This document shows, piece after piece, positions 50,801 through 58,965 of a stretch of 64,000 bases of DNA. The stretch spans positions 15,667,962-15,731,961 of the forward strand of contig NC_135021.1 of the NCBI RefSeq assembly GCF_051020955.1, written 5' to 3'. Position numbers and translations under genes: made by a program. The notes under the pieces are model-generated. The model saw only the letters and a list, made by a program, of their open reading frames with translations, did no database searches and was not told the DNA's origin. How positions within the stretch are numbered: position 1 is the stretch's first letter; the number at the start of each line of letters is the position of its first letter. The stretch is from Megalopta genalis. Taxonomy: Eukaryota > Arthropoda > Insecta > Hymenoptera > Halictidae.

Positions 50801-53800
50801 CTCGTCCGAGTGCAATCGTCGCGGATCAAAGTTTCTGCTTAAGTTACCTGTAAGCAACTCCTAACGCTTTCAACAATTGTCTGTCCCAGTGAAGTTTCCA
50901 GGCTTTCGTGTTCCCATATTCCGCTTCGACGGTATCGACGATCGTCCTCATGTTCATCAACGCGTCTTTCCAGGCATTCTGATTACCAATCAGGTTCACC
51001 GTCTCTCCTTTCAGCAAGCTCGACACCAGATCACGGAGCGCGCAGTGCTTCGCAGCAAGATCGGAGTTTTGCTGCGCGAACTTCCTCACCTGTTCAACAT
51101 AGAATTCGTTGGAAACTTTTCCTGAAACTCGCGGAACAACCCCTCCGCAATTTTAAACACGTTGCGCGAATTTCGGGTAACTTCGCAGCTGCGGCAGCTT
51201 TGGAAATTGCGAAGTTCACGTTTCGTCCACTGGAATATTAATTAACGAGTTTCGAGACGAACCTTTGGACCTTCTAAATAACAATCTCAAAAAGCCCTGT
51301 TTTCATTTTCGACGTATATTACTTCCTTTTTGATTTGTTTACCCTATTTATTATTATTATCAGTCAAGTTTGCTTCGACAGTACCCTTAACGAACCTAAC
51401 TTCTTCTACGCTTTAGCTCGTCGATATGAAAGCGAAATAAGGGAAAACTATAGATCGCGTGATTAATTACCAGCTCTTTCAACCTGGCGGTGTAGGCGTC
51501 AACAGCCATAGGATCGGACCAAACGACGCCAGACTGTTCCTGAACAGCTCGAGCAAGTTCCAGAGCAGTTGTGAGCATCAATGGCCTCTGGGATGGCACC
51601 ATGCGATCCCCAATCGTGTTGTGAAAAGTTGCGACCTGCTGGAGAGCCCTGGCACGTCCTGCCAAACTTCCTGCTCTCTCGACCAAGTCCCTGACCTCTC
51701 GAGGTAATTCGACACCTTGGCTCGACAGCGCTCTCGCCTCTCTGATCAGCGTCATTAATCGGGGATCGTACGTCACTCGCATCATACTGGTACCTGTTAG
51801 CTCTACCACGGCCGAATCGGTGCCCAGGGACAGCTCCTTCCTTGCCACAGCCTCTTTCGTCTCCTCTGTCTGTCAAACAAGTCGGCAATTTATCTATCAG
51901 AAGTTTGCAAACTTCTCGACTCCAGAATCTAGATTCTAGAGATCAACGTGATTCACTAAAACAACGATTTATGAGGAATTTATTCGGTACAGTAATTTCG
52001 CCAAGATATGTTCGGCAGATCTGAGAATACTAAGTCGCGATCCTTCGCGGTTCGTTTTTAGAGAAACTCGGGGCAGTCGGCAAAAAAAGGCAGCGAACAG
52101 CATGCCGGTGTACATGAAATATGAATACATAGTAATGTTAGAATACAAACGATGACTTAACTTTTTTATTTCTAATTTTTTACCTCGATTCGAAGGCAAT
52201 TCGGAGGCTACGTGACACGATTCGGAGGAAATTCGAAGGCCACATGATACGATTCGAAGGCAATTCGCAGGCCATATGCCACAATTCGACGGTCGTATAA
52301 CTAGTACAATAAATTCTCCTTAATCGACGCTCAGCTTTGAAACAAGAATGGACAATTTGGAAAGAGGAGATACGATTATTCGAGCCTTGCGGTTCATTTT
52401 TATGGTTGTTGGCAATCGGTAACTATAAAAACGAGCGCATGGTAATTCACAGCACTCCGAAATTTGGCATTTCCGGGAGAAATTACTGTATTTCCCTTAA
52501 AATGACACTGTCATAAAAATTGCTGGATACATTGTACAACATAAATTCTCATAGATTCTCCGAGTATCGCGAACTATCGTTAGAAATTCACAATTATTCT
52601 TTGACAAACAAGAATGATTTTCAGAATATGATATACAAGATATACAAGAATAATAATAATAATATAATATATATAATGATATACAAGAATGATATTCAGT
52701 GTACTGCGAATATTGCGAGCCACGAAGAAACGATCGAACTTGGATGAACGAATGAAACAGAAGAACTGAAGAACAGTCGACGATTTCGATCTACGAAATC
52801 GGCCCGAAGATCGTGCAAAGAATGAATTCACAATGTCTGTAGTCTCGAAGTTCAGGAGAGAATATGCAGCAGAAGCGTAGAAAGATAAGGGAGATCCTCA
52901 CCCAAGTTTCGAGGAAGCTCTGTCGCTTTCTCTCGACGTCTTTCAGAGCCCTTATCACCTTCGACGAGACCTCCTCGTAGCCGGGAAGATCATCCAGCAG
53001 CTCTTTCCCTAGTTTATCTAAGCTTTCCAGCCGTGCCTCTGCTGATCTAGCTGCTTGAACTTCCTGAAGTATTTTAGGACTGTCCAAGAGATCTCCTGTA
53101 TCCGGCCCGGCCAGACAGTTATCTGCCGTTCCAACGATTAATTAACGCGTTAGTGCTTCGAGGCTTTGATCTCGCAGCCCTTTTGCCGAAACGAGAGCTC
53201 GCGTACGCAATTAGGGAACAATTGGGAACCAGAAGATTATGAAACTTGCCTATAAGGTCCCCGTAAGCGGATAGCAGGGTTTCACGTTCTCCCCTCAAGG
53301 ATCTCTTCAAGCCTTCCCTCTTCATTAACTCGAAGTAACGTCGAAACTCGGCGAGCAAAGAATTCGGGGTGGTGGCGTCGGCAATCTGAGACTTCAGCTT
53401 CTGAGCAACCCGTTCCTCCGCAGGTACCAAACCCTCTTCAACCTTTCTCCTGAGCCGGTTCCAGTCGGTGCTTTTCTCGTCGTCGTCGAACACCACTGGC
53501 ATCAACCGTGAAGAGCAATTTAATACTTTATCGCTTTACCGTATCCTCTTTTTATTGCGACATCGAACGGTTCATTGATTCGAATGAAATTCTCTCCGTA
53601 CGCAACATTGTAATTTCTCGAAGAAATTTAAGTAGACGCAAGAGGACAAATATTCTTTAATTGTGCCGATATATTTTCGATTTCCGGTGATAAATGCATC
53701 GGGAATGCATATATCGTCGTTCGAGTACAGAAACGAAATTCGAGCGACCGAGGTGACGGTAATTAACATTTAAATACAGTATAAATCTTTGGAACCGCGC

Positions 53801-56800
53801 GAACGTCGAAGTCTAATTAGTGGAACGCAATTTAGATTTTACGCAGAGCCGCGCAACAGAGAACGTGCGACAAATGCAGAAACGTCGATGTATTTATAGA
53901 AGAGTGTCATACTGTTAGAATGTTAAACTATTCCAGCATCTTGGAGTGCTACCAACGATAAAACATTCTAATTCATCGGAGAAATATTTTCAGGGGAAGA
54001 TGGCAGATACCTCTGACATCGTCGAAGTATTGTAATAAGGTGTCGGTGCCAAGTCCGGATCTCTCGTTCTGCGTTAGCAGCCTGGTTAATTGCCGATACT
54101 GGGCACACAGCTCCGCTATCTGTCTAAAGATCACGAACATTGCACTCGCTTTCGTTTTAGAATTCACGAGAGGATTGACCTGAGCTGGATACCTGAGTCG
54201 TTCACCGATGATCGCACATCTTTGAGGAATGTGACTGGGCCCTTTCCAGGGATGAAGAGAATGATGAGGCCAGAACAGCATCGTGAACTTCTCCGCCATG
54301 TTGGTCCACTTTTCGCAGATACCGGCACCGATCGAGATCGCTTCGATCTTCGCGCGATCGTCGGAAGTGCGCATCTGATTTCGAGAAACCGATTAGAATT
54401 TTATTGTTTAATATTCTGGTTATCTTTGTCCGGTTTCTGGGGTTTCCTCGGATTACGGTGGACTTGGAACCGCGGTTCTAATATCAGCTGAAACTCAACG
54501 TCACTGCCAGCTGAAATCAATTACAATCTCATCCAACAAAGTGTTAATTTTAGTTTGAATTTGCAACGAAACTTCAACATCGCTTTGGGGTGTAACCAAC
54601 TTCGGTTCCAACTTCAACCATTGAATTCACAAATTCGATTACAATCGCAGCGAATATTCAGCCAAGTTGGAGCCAAGCCGAATCATTAAAATTTCGGTTT
54701 CACTTTTAATTACAGCTGAAGCTAAATGCAATTTACACTCGTTTCCGATGTAATTAGAATCGACGCCGGATAAAAACAATAGTCGTCGTTGTCAAGGCTG
54801 GCAACTCGCGACAAACGTGCGCTTTATAAATTATTTTCGAGCAACTTTCGTCACCTCCTCCATGACATTCTGGACCAGGGAGACCACCTCGTCTCCAACG
54901 ATGTCCAGGAAGGACTTCATACGATCCTCCGAGTACACAGGATCCCCTAGTTTCCATAAATCGTCCACGTAACCGGAAACCGCCTCCACGGCGTCCTCCA
55001 TCGCGATCAGTTCGTTTCTGGTAAAAAGTTCCAATATAGCTTTACTCGATGATCAACCATTATACCGTGAATTAATTTAGGGAACGCTTTGAAAGATCTT
55101 CTAAACATCGAGCAGTATCAACAAGTAACGACATTCTTTCCACAAATATTATTATTTCAATCATTCATGACACAGTTTGAGTTTTAAAACGTAATCTTTA
55201 AGAAATACAAGAATATACTAAAAAGATGGTCGAGTATATAAGTACGATGTTTTAAAAATTCACAAACGCATTTAATAATAATGCTAGTTGTTGATTGATA
55301 AATGTCGATCATTAAATATTCAATGTTCTTTTTAATAGGACAATTTATAGGGTAATATACTTTCTAAATAGAACAATTAAATAATTGCTGTTACTAGGAC
55401 AAAATATTTATGCTTTCTGAAGTGCCATTCGGATATCGACTCGTAAATTGGCAGGAATATTCGCAATCCGGCGAGGACCCCGGTAAACAAACTTTACGGG
55501 GCAATCTAATCAATTGAATCTCTCCCTTCCTGTCTCCAGAGTCCTCGGAATCGCAGGAAGCACGGGCCATTAATAAACGGGGGCATAATATCGTCGTATA
55601 GCCTCGCGAATCAACTAGCCAGCGAATTGGAATCCGGTTGGGAGAGGTATATCGGCAGGTTTATTTCGTTTTTACGACACCTGGCCACCGCCGCGCTCTC
55701 GAGCTCGGCTCGGATGCTCTTCAGGGATTTTACAGCCTCGGCGAAAATCGTTTTGTCGTGCGAACGCTTCGCCTCCTCCCATCTCTTCCGCCAGTGATCC
55801 TCCTCCTCGAAGACGGAAGTTGTGATCGGCGAGCCGAGCAGGTTCTCCTCCAACCTCTTCAGGTACGACGGGCTCAGACCGGAAGAACGCAACGTCGGGG
55901 CCCATACTTGTCGAAGAGCCTCGATCAATGTGGATCCTTCTCCGCTGCCGGTCGACGTCACGTGGACCAGGTCGTAGAAGTTCTTCTCTGTCACGGCGGC
56001 CTCTTTCAACTGTGAATCCCAGATAAGTATAAACAATTATTGAAAATCATATCGATCTAATTAGAACAGCGTTTCGACTTACAGAAGCCTGTCAAATATC
56101 TTTTCAGGAATAATTAAATTATTAATTTCGAAAGTGTGCGCCATCTACTAAAAACAATCGAAATAAATTTTAACGTAACGATAACAAGCTTCTGCAACGC
56201 GCTATATTTTTTCAATTGAACTTTCAACTTTTGCGTGCATGATGTCGGTCGCTTCACGTTGGCATCTGGAATATTATTCGAGCTATGATTTTTTTTAGAT
56301 AAGATATGCCGTAAATTTTCGATGATTCGTGAGGTTTGAACAATGCCGAGGATTAGGCGATTTTCGACGACCAAAAAATTTCATTTGGATCTCCAAAAAC
56401 TGTGGAATAACGCATACACAATTTCGTTCTCATTGCTTTTGATTCGATTCGATATTACTCCGTTTAACGGAGTCCATCAATGAAAATGAATCAGCTACGA
56501 AAATCTCGATTAAAATTCTCGTTTTATTATAAATCTACGCTCTGTATAGCTAATTGCACATTATGCATGTTCCACAGATCGTTCATTAACAATTTCGATC
56601 ATCGGCTACTTTGCACTTTAACGTGACCACACACTTTCAATTTCAAAGCTGTTATTTATACACACGGTATTCTTCGATCTACGAAATAATTAATCGCATA
56701 TTAATTGCTTATTAGCGAACCGCGCGCGTCTATAATGTAAACATTAGCTGGTGAGATAAACAATCTATTATTATTGATTCCATCGTAATATATTCGTTTG

Positions 56801-57220
56801 AAATGCAACGCAGTCGTAGTCGAACGAAAAATGAAATCGCTTTCTCCACCCTGACGAGAGGTCGATGAGAAATAGACGTTATTTTGTGTTCTCCATTTCC
56901 AAGGAACGTATTTGGGTTAACAGCCCTAATTTCCTCGCAACCTCGACCGACCGCCATTTTGGACTGCTCGTTACCTTGAAGAAGACCAAGGTGTTTTTCC
57001 CGACAGGTAGTTCGCTAGTCAATTGCAGTCGCACTTCGTTGTCCTCGTTGCCAGCCGGCTGTGCACACAGCGTCCGACACGTGGCTCTGTCCAAGAAATT
57101 CTCGAGCACCGATTCACTGTCAACGACGGCCTCATCGTTCGCATCGTCGTCCACAGGAACGCCAAAGAAGTGGCCAGCGGTCGACACTATCAGCGATCTA
57201 CGTTTATCAACGACCACCAT
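17854..57220 (-). CDS. DYNC2H1: Cytoplasmic dynein 2 heavy chain, 45 exons
   Basis: This is the motor subunit of dynein-2, which hydrolyses ATP to carry intraflagellar-transport trains from cilium tip to base; the Drosophila orthologue is beethoven (btv). I joined 45 exons with phase-matched borders; the lengths sum to 12,360 nt, about 4,119 residues plus stop, near the roughly 4,300 of human DYNC2H1. The order is tail, linker, AAA1 (GPAGTGKT near residue 1630), AAA2 (GPAGSGKT, 1915), AAA3 (GPEGCGKT, 2195), AAA4 (GRPGAGRKS, 2525), stalk and microtubule-binding domain (2630-3060), AAA5, AAA6 and C-terminus. Residues such as NQxNxLxxx differ from dynein-1, while AAA and MTBD stretches (RSLRAPPAPVRDVLEGVLRL) follow DYNC2H1. 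The start is set by MVVVDKRRSL, preceding a segment that matches the DYNC2H1 N-terminus (KNTLVFFK). No internal stop is needed. Uncertain junctions: 10/11, 23/24, start of 29 and 36. Exons are listed in the domain entries below. Confidence 0.96.
18238..18434. mobile_element. Family B MITE copy, intron 44
   Basis: Runs from CAGTAATGTCTCTCTAATTG to the inverted CATTACTG and is bordered by TA on both sides. The two halves pair; the central loop is around 18320. Abuts the next copy. Confidence 0.88.
18436..18647. mobile_element. Family B MITE copy, intron 44, adjacent to the previous one
   Basis: The left end is worn (ATAATGTCTCTTTAATTGAC); the right end GGGAGACATTACTG is intact and followed by TA. 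Head-to-tail with the 18238 copy, suggesting insertion into or next to an older copy. Confidence 0.82.
19199..19366. mobile_element. Family B MITE copy, 5' truncated, intron 43
   Basis: Lacks the terminal CAGTAAT part on the left, starting at the internal GGGAAGAGGAGATACG; the right end GAGAGACATTACTG is complete and followed by TA. It lies 25 bp from the exon 43 donor. Confidence 0.8.
20068..20288. mobile_element. Palindromic element in intron 42
   Basis: The left part GTGACCAATTGCTGTGCCTC and the right part with its inverted counterpart (GACACAGCAATTGGTCACGC) are 40-45-bp arms around an AT-rich centre that itself pairs (ATATTAGATTTT with the ATTCTAATATG side). Not related to families A-C by eye. 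Confidence 0.65.
21602..21960. mobile_element. Family A MITE copy, intron 41
   Basis: Left end GGCTGTCCCGAAATTATGG and right end CCATAATTTTGGGACACCC with a near-palindromic body. The arms include the AAGTAACTTTTTCCTTAGCG and inverse GGAAAAAGTTGCTTCAAATC segments, with a GC-rich centre (GAGCTCGCCTGGCGC). About 359 bp, no coding capacity. Confidence 0.9.
22738..23092. mobile_element. Family A MITE copy, intron 40
   Basis: Same arms as the 21602 copy: TTCCTGAGGTAACTTTTTCC on the left and its inverse before GGGACACCCTGTA on the right. Followed 50 bp later by a family C copy. Confidence 0.9.
23143..23342. mobile_element. Family C MITE copy, intron 40
   Basis: Left end TAGACTACGGATCTTATGCA and right end TAAATCCGCAGTCTA, 200 bp, bordered by A/T. 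Confidence 0.75.
25347..27063 (-). other. DYNC2H1: AAA5 and buttress region, exons 36-37
   Basis: Exons 26554-27063 and 25347-25606. Exon 36 has ERERLLWRAQGLPAD, GPLVPIFVDPSGVAVAWL, FLTALELAVRFGKPLLVEEL and LLPLLRRRPLRLGERTL, all typical of AAA5. Its start is the least certain in the gene: with the CAG|AAT acceptor about 11 family residues are missing, so a further upstream acceptor or a micro-exon in intron 35 is possible. Exon 37 is a coiled-coil segment (buttress). Intron 36 contains a 437-bp fold-back element. Confidence 0.88.
25946..26382. mobile_element. 437-bp fold-back element, intron 36
   Basis: The left arm begins CTACCAAAAACTCGAACTCG and the right arm ends with the exact inverse, CGAGTTCGAGTTTTTGGTAG. 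The arms pair for about 200 bp with few mismatches (for example AAACCTTGGTGGATAATTTA with its inverse near 26290), leaving a loop of about 50 bp around 26150-26200. No coding capacity. Confidence 0.9.
27443..27760. mobile_element. Family A MITE copy, right end truncated, intron 35
   Basis: The left end GGATATCCCAAAATTATTG leads into the family A arm (GAGGGGTTCCTGAGGTCATT). The right arm stops at AAGTTACTTCAAATAATCCC, without the GGGACACCC terminus. Confidence 0.85.
28046..31033 (-). other. DYNC2H1: Stalk coiled coil and microtubule-binding domain, exons 31-35
   Basis: Exons 30603-31033, 29910-30044, 29133-29362, 28836-29045 and 28046-28334. Exon 31 finishes AAA4 and starts the first coiled-coil strand; exon 32 is almost all coiled coil. 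Exon 33 holds the microtubule-binding part: SADALSEVRSLRAPPAPV then RDVLEGVLRLMGIKDTSW. Exon 34 has AKRASQAAAPLAAWVLANLQ, and exon 35 the returning strand (EHRDWQTQLEELTARKEKL). The 45 codons of exon 32 contain no helix breaker. Confidence 0.94.
31940..32070. repeat. Degenerate short tandem repeat, intron 29
   Basis: Repeated CATACGATTT and CATACGAAATT-like units, about ten in all. Confidence 0.75.
32444..32509. mobile_element. Family B MITE fragment, intron 28
   Basis: Only a left part: CAGTAAATTCTCCCAAATTT and then ATGGACAATTTGGGAAGAGG. The rest is absent. Confidence 0.7.
32610..33052. mobile_element. 443-bp piggyBac-like MITE with TTAA ends, intron 28
   Basis: The left boundary TTAACCCTTTCGCTAC and right boundary GTAGCGAAAGGGTTAA are inverted copies that include the TTAA duplication characteristic of piggyBac-type insertions. 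A second inverted pair lies inside the right half (GGGTTCTCCGCCGCGGTAC with its near-inverse ending GGTGGAGAACCC). The left half carries a 44-bp tandem repeat. No transposase, so mobilisation would have needed a helper element. Confidence 0.8.
32630..32777. repeat. Four copies of a 44-bp unit with a perfect 16-bp palindrome
   Basis: GGCCACTATAGTGGCC starts at 32630, 32674, 32718 and 32762, an exact 44-bp period; intervening sequence is nearly identical. Confidence 0.95.
34036..34170. mobile_element. Family A MITE, right half only, intron 27
   Basis: Contains the right arm (GTTTTTCGTTAACAACTC, GATTGCATTTTCGCAAAGGG) and the intact terminus TTGGGACACCCTGTA. The left arm is missing. Confidence 0.82.
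34479..34561. mobile_element. Possible small TTAA-flanked element, intron 27
   Basis: Bounded by TTAACC and CGGTTAA-like ends (GTTAA at the right) and containing ACGAGTATACT twice in a palindromic setting. Too short to classify. Confidence 0.35.
34708..36457 (-). other. DYNC2H1: AAA3, exons 24-27
   Basis: Exons 36355-36457, 35723-36033, 35465-35613 and 34708-34986. AAA3 nucleotide state gates the motor in dyneins. The P-loop is IMIRGPEGCGKTTL and the Walker B region is RVVLILEDMHL, as in dynein-2. Exon 26 (149 nt) is short but clear: ELLQEGGYHEEDLEF then PLTVLCTAD. It joins exon 27 as THYLP-YPSPKEIAAVLD, matching the family's DYPxxExL region. Confidence 0.92.
36915..39045 (-). other. DYNC2H1: AAA2, exons 21-23
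   Basis: Exons 38653-39045, 38030-38209 and 36915-37284. AAA2 binds ATP but is generally regulatory in dyneins. Walker A is GVVIVGPAGSGKTT. Exon 22 carries the conserved WIVLNGDVEPDWAEALNSAL and DDNRLLTLPNG segments, and exon 23 continues FIFETHKLAGASPATVSRLG. The exon 23 end is uncertain: CGA|GTGTCT is taken (phase 0), with exon 24 starting at 36457; a start at 36473 needs a different donor. Intron 22 (745 bp) holds a low-complexity tandem repeat. Confidence 0.92.
37550..37865. repeat. Low-complexity tandem repeat, intron 22
   Basis: Degenerate units of the type CATTTACTATTTACTCTTTA, with a higher-order duplication of roughly 185 bp (compare TTTTTACTCATGTATG near 37663 with TTTTTACTCATGTGTG near 37800). 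Confidence 0.85.
39185..39899. repeat. Tandem repeats carrying copies of the exon 20 donor region, intron 20
   Basis: A sequence like AGAAGAGGACCTGCTGGTCT followed by CGTCCAAC recurs near 39262, 39468, 39682 and 39890 (the last at the true exon border), and in worn form near 39197. Between them are repeated AAAATATTAAGAACAAAAAG units. The unit is about 205-215 bp. It appears to have grown out of the exon 20 end. Confidence 0.88.
39899..41243 (-). other. DYNC2H1: AAA1, the main ATPase site, exons 19-20
   Basis: Exons 41000-41243 and 39899-40406. AAA1 hydrolyses the ATP that drives stepping. Visible motifs are Walker A GPAGTGKTES, Walker B in GAWGCFDEFNRLEEE, sensor-I-like VFITMNPAG, and HYDWGLRALRSVL. 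All residues expected for catalysis (Lys and Thr of the P-loop, Asp-Glu of Walker B) are present, so the motor should be active. Exon 20 ends at a weak donor (CAG|GTCCTC) whose sequence is repeated several times in the following intron. Confidence 0.95.
42492..42817. mobile_element. Family C MITE copy, intron 17
   Basis: Left end CCGCGGATTTTATGCAAAAC, right end TTTTGCCTAAAAATCCGACG followed by TCTA. Longest member, about 326 bp. Confidence 0.65.
43533..43812. repeat. Two tandem copies of a 144-bp unit, intron 16
   Basis: TTGCGTTCGCAGAA occurs at about 43541 and 43685. Both copies run to CCGATAAGTTTAAAC; the second ends within a few bases of the exon 16 donor. Confidence 0.92.
43988..44190. 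mobile_element. Family C MITE copy, intron 15
   Basis: Left end TAGACTCCGGATTGCATGCA, right end GCATAAAAATCCGCAGACTA. Confidence 0.72.
44287..44606. mobile_element. Family A MITE copy, intron 15
   Basis: Left end AATTGTGGTACTTCCGGGAA leads into the family arm. The right arm reaches TGGCCTCAGGAACC and is then cut, without the CACCC terminus. The centre has the GC-rich GAGGCGAGCTCG motif and its inverse. Confidence 0.87.
45992..46172. repeat. Minisatellite of 12-bp CTTGACATGACC units, intron 13
   Basis: About fifteen units of CTTGACATGACC or CTTGGCATGGCC, some alternating in a 36-bp higher-order pattern. The antisense frames stay open because the unit is a multiple of 3; they are not genes. 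Confidence 0.95.
50013..50199. mobile_element. Family C MITE copy, intron 9
   Basis: Left end TAGACAACGGATTTGATGCA, right end GTTTGCAGGCTA; right arm more diverged. Confidence 0.58.
50504..50690. mobile_element. Family B MITE copy, intron 9
   Basis: From CAGGTAAATTCTCCCTAATC to the inverse near GAGAGAATTTACCG. The left arm has lost part of the middle, so the palindrome is asymmetric. Confidence 0.82.
52186..52282. repeat. Short tandem repeat, intron 7
   Basis: Units of the type GATTCGAAGGCAATTCG with GGCCACATGATAC spacers, roughly two and a half copies. Confidence 0.7.
52307..52488. mobile_element. Family B MITE copy with rearranged right part, intron 7
   Basis: The left arm is present (AATAAATTCTCCTTAATCGA to GAGGAGATACGATTATTCGA). 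The right arm is reduced to the stem-loop and a terminal AAATTACTGTA, with unrelated sequence in between. Confidence 0.7.
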
Positions 57221-57344
57221 TTTTTTTCTTTTTTGCCCAACGACCGTAATTTCACAGTTCCCGTTGCAAATGCACCGGGTGCATTACGCCGCTACCACGA
57301 AACATCGGCGAAGCTGATATTGCCCTTGTGCGTCGATCGTTTCA

Positions 57345-57358
57345 GTCGTCATGGCGAC
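57345..57358 (-). promoter_or_regulatory. RFX-factor X-box upstream of the dynein-2 gene
   Basis: GTCGTCATGGCGAC fits the X-box pattern RYYNYY-N(1-3)-RRNRAC at every constrained position, as an imperfect palindrome with a 2-bp spacer. It lies about 125 bp upstream of the start codon, the usual position in ciliary genes controlled by RFX (DAF-19 in worms, Rfx in flies). Agreement of motif, position and gene function makes it credible; a single 14-bp match could still be chance. Confidence 0.62.
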
Positions 57359-57750
57359 TGCCGGCCAACACAAACCAGCTGTCAGCTGGCTACCACGTGC
57401 TGCTGGCAATGCCAACATGGCCCGCCGTTCCGATACAAGGAAAACTCGTACGGGAAAGCAGCGATAATAAAAATGAGAAGAAAATAATAACAGTGCAATT
57501 ACGTAAAATACGCAACGCGATTAAGTTTACGATCCTGGTCGTAGAGGACAAAGTTCAAATGCGTGGTGTCGTAAGCATTGTCCCTGAATTTTTTCAGATC
57601 TTTTTTGCACAGGCGTACAATCACGAAAGAAGAGTTAGTTGTTATTCGAGTGTGATCTTGCTGGATAAAGCTTTCCTTTCTAAGACTATTGTTTGTTATC
57701 TTTTTAATTGAGAGCTATTTCGTCGATGTCGAGAGCTTCCTTTCGTCGAA

Positions 57751-58041
57751 TTAAAATTGATATCCTTGGTTCTGGAATAATTCACGTCTTCCGGCGTCCA
57801 TCGCGAGCGCATTAAGTCTGCAGTTGATTTCGGCGAACTTCGGACGGAGAAGTGTGAGATGCTCGCTACGAAATTCTCGCATTATTTTGAGCAGAGCGCT
57901 TGATACGTCAATCACAGAACTGTGCGCGATGACATACGATGCCAATAGGTCCGCGATAAATAATTGTCGATCGTTTAACAGGGATCCGCCGAGATCCGAT
58001 GCCGAGCGTGCCGAGGCTCGAACGAAGGCATCGGGATTCAC
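57751..58041 (-). CDS. Unassigned 96-codon open frame, hypothetical
   Basis: The translation has protein-like composition, including a hydrophobic, helix-prone stretch (RQLFIADLLASYVIAHSSVI) followed by a mixed-charge helix (ALLKIMREFRSEHLTLLRPK). I do not recognise the family. The start is simply the first Met and no clear acceptor precedes it, so this could be a single-exon small protein, the last exon of a gene on the same strand, or chance. It ends about 530 bp upstream of the dynein start codon. Confidence 0.22.
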   Translation of the reverse strand: MNPDAFVRASARSASDLGGSLLNDRQLFIADLLASYVIAHSSVIDVSSALLKIMREFRSEHLTLLRPKFAEINCRLNALAMDAGRRELFQNQGYQF

Positions 58042-58965
58042 GCATGCATGAAGTCGCCGGCATTGTTAATGTTATTACCGCCGAATATTTGCATAATCAG
58101 GGTATAGTTGGCATCCACGCCTCGAATAAGCAATCGGAGTACATACCGACGTACGCCGAGGCCGATTTATGCTCCCGCGTGCATACGTATCAGCTGACCA
58201 TGCATACTTCCGCCCGGCGCAGCAAATGGCCAGCGCGATGAAAGAACCGAACGCTCGTTAGAATTACAACTAACGCGGCGATCAACAATGGAGAAACATC
58301 GCCTGTCGGCCGGCTACGTTCGTTCACGACTAACGGCATTGTCTCATTCGTACGATCAATTTCCCGCGGATCAACGTAGATCGCTCGAAGTTCCCCATGT
58401 TGTTCTGCATGCGTACGCATGGAATCCGGTAATAATAATAAATACTAGACGCACGCCACACCATGCAGGTGGAATTAATTTCTTGGCTGATTCGCGACTA
58501 TGTGAAAATCCACGGCGGCGGGCATGTGTAATTCATCGGAATTTTTCGATGAAAAAGAAATCGACGCGGCTCGGAAACTGTGTTACGTACACTGGAATCT
58601 TGATGGCATTCCTTTCAATTACAGTGCCGAGAGAAACTGTTATGCTACGCTATTATAATAGCACTCGTCGAGGTGGCTTATTGGTTCACGACAGCAAGTG
58701 TTACTGACACTGAGATATGCATTGTATTAAATAATCTATCCGATACGTGACAGTTTATCTTGATAGGAATCTTGGTGCGAGAAAGAGCGAATTTCTTCTA
58801 CTCTACGAGTAGGATTTTCCTTGGCCTCTATTTAGGCGAGATATTGTATAGTTTCGTTTCTAATTCGTTACTTATTGATAATCATTTCTTAGCTAATTTT
58901 TAGAAAATGTTTCTTCTAAACTATTTAAGACCGTACACTCATTGGTCTTTGCTCATTTTAATGTA

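Larger units (their letters stand above)
48102..57220 (-). other. DYNC2H1: Dynein-2 tail region (DHC_N1), exons 1-11
   Basis: Exons: 56975-57220, 55681-56009, 54855-55017, 54193-54374, 54011-54123, 53250-53495, 52902-53122, 51471-51869, 50848-51089, 49151-49488 and 48102-48160, about residues 1-846. The tail dimerises the motor and binds intermediate and light-intermediate chains. Helical segments such as RPLMLTTALELARAVQEQ and LQWRPSLEEIRAK follow the family. Exon 6 ends in ATAG|GCAAGT, a GC donor. Exon 11 is only 59 nt; an alternative pairing (exon 10 ending at 49165, exon 11 starting at 48169) is also in phase, but the chosen one keeps the family's length between flanking Trp residues. Introns of note: 1 (965 bp), 7 (1,032 bp, with repeats), 9 (1,359 bp, with two MITEs) and 10 (990 bp, nothing seen). 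Confidence 0.88.
57221..58965. other. Upstream flank of the dynein gene
   Basis: Contains the presumed 5' UTR and promoter. No TATA box is evident at a fixed distance; the RFX-type site is the only regulatory signal I can support. No other coding exon is recognised apart from the unassigned frame at 57751-58041. Confidence 0.45.
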
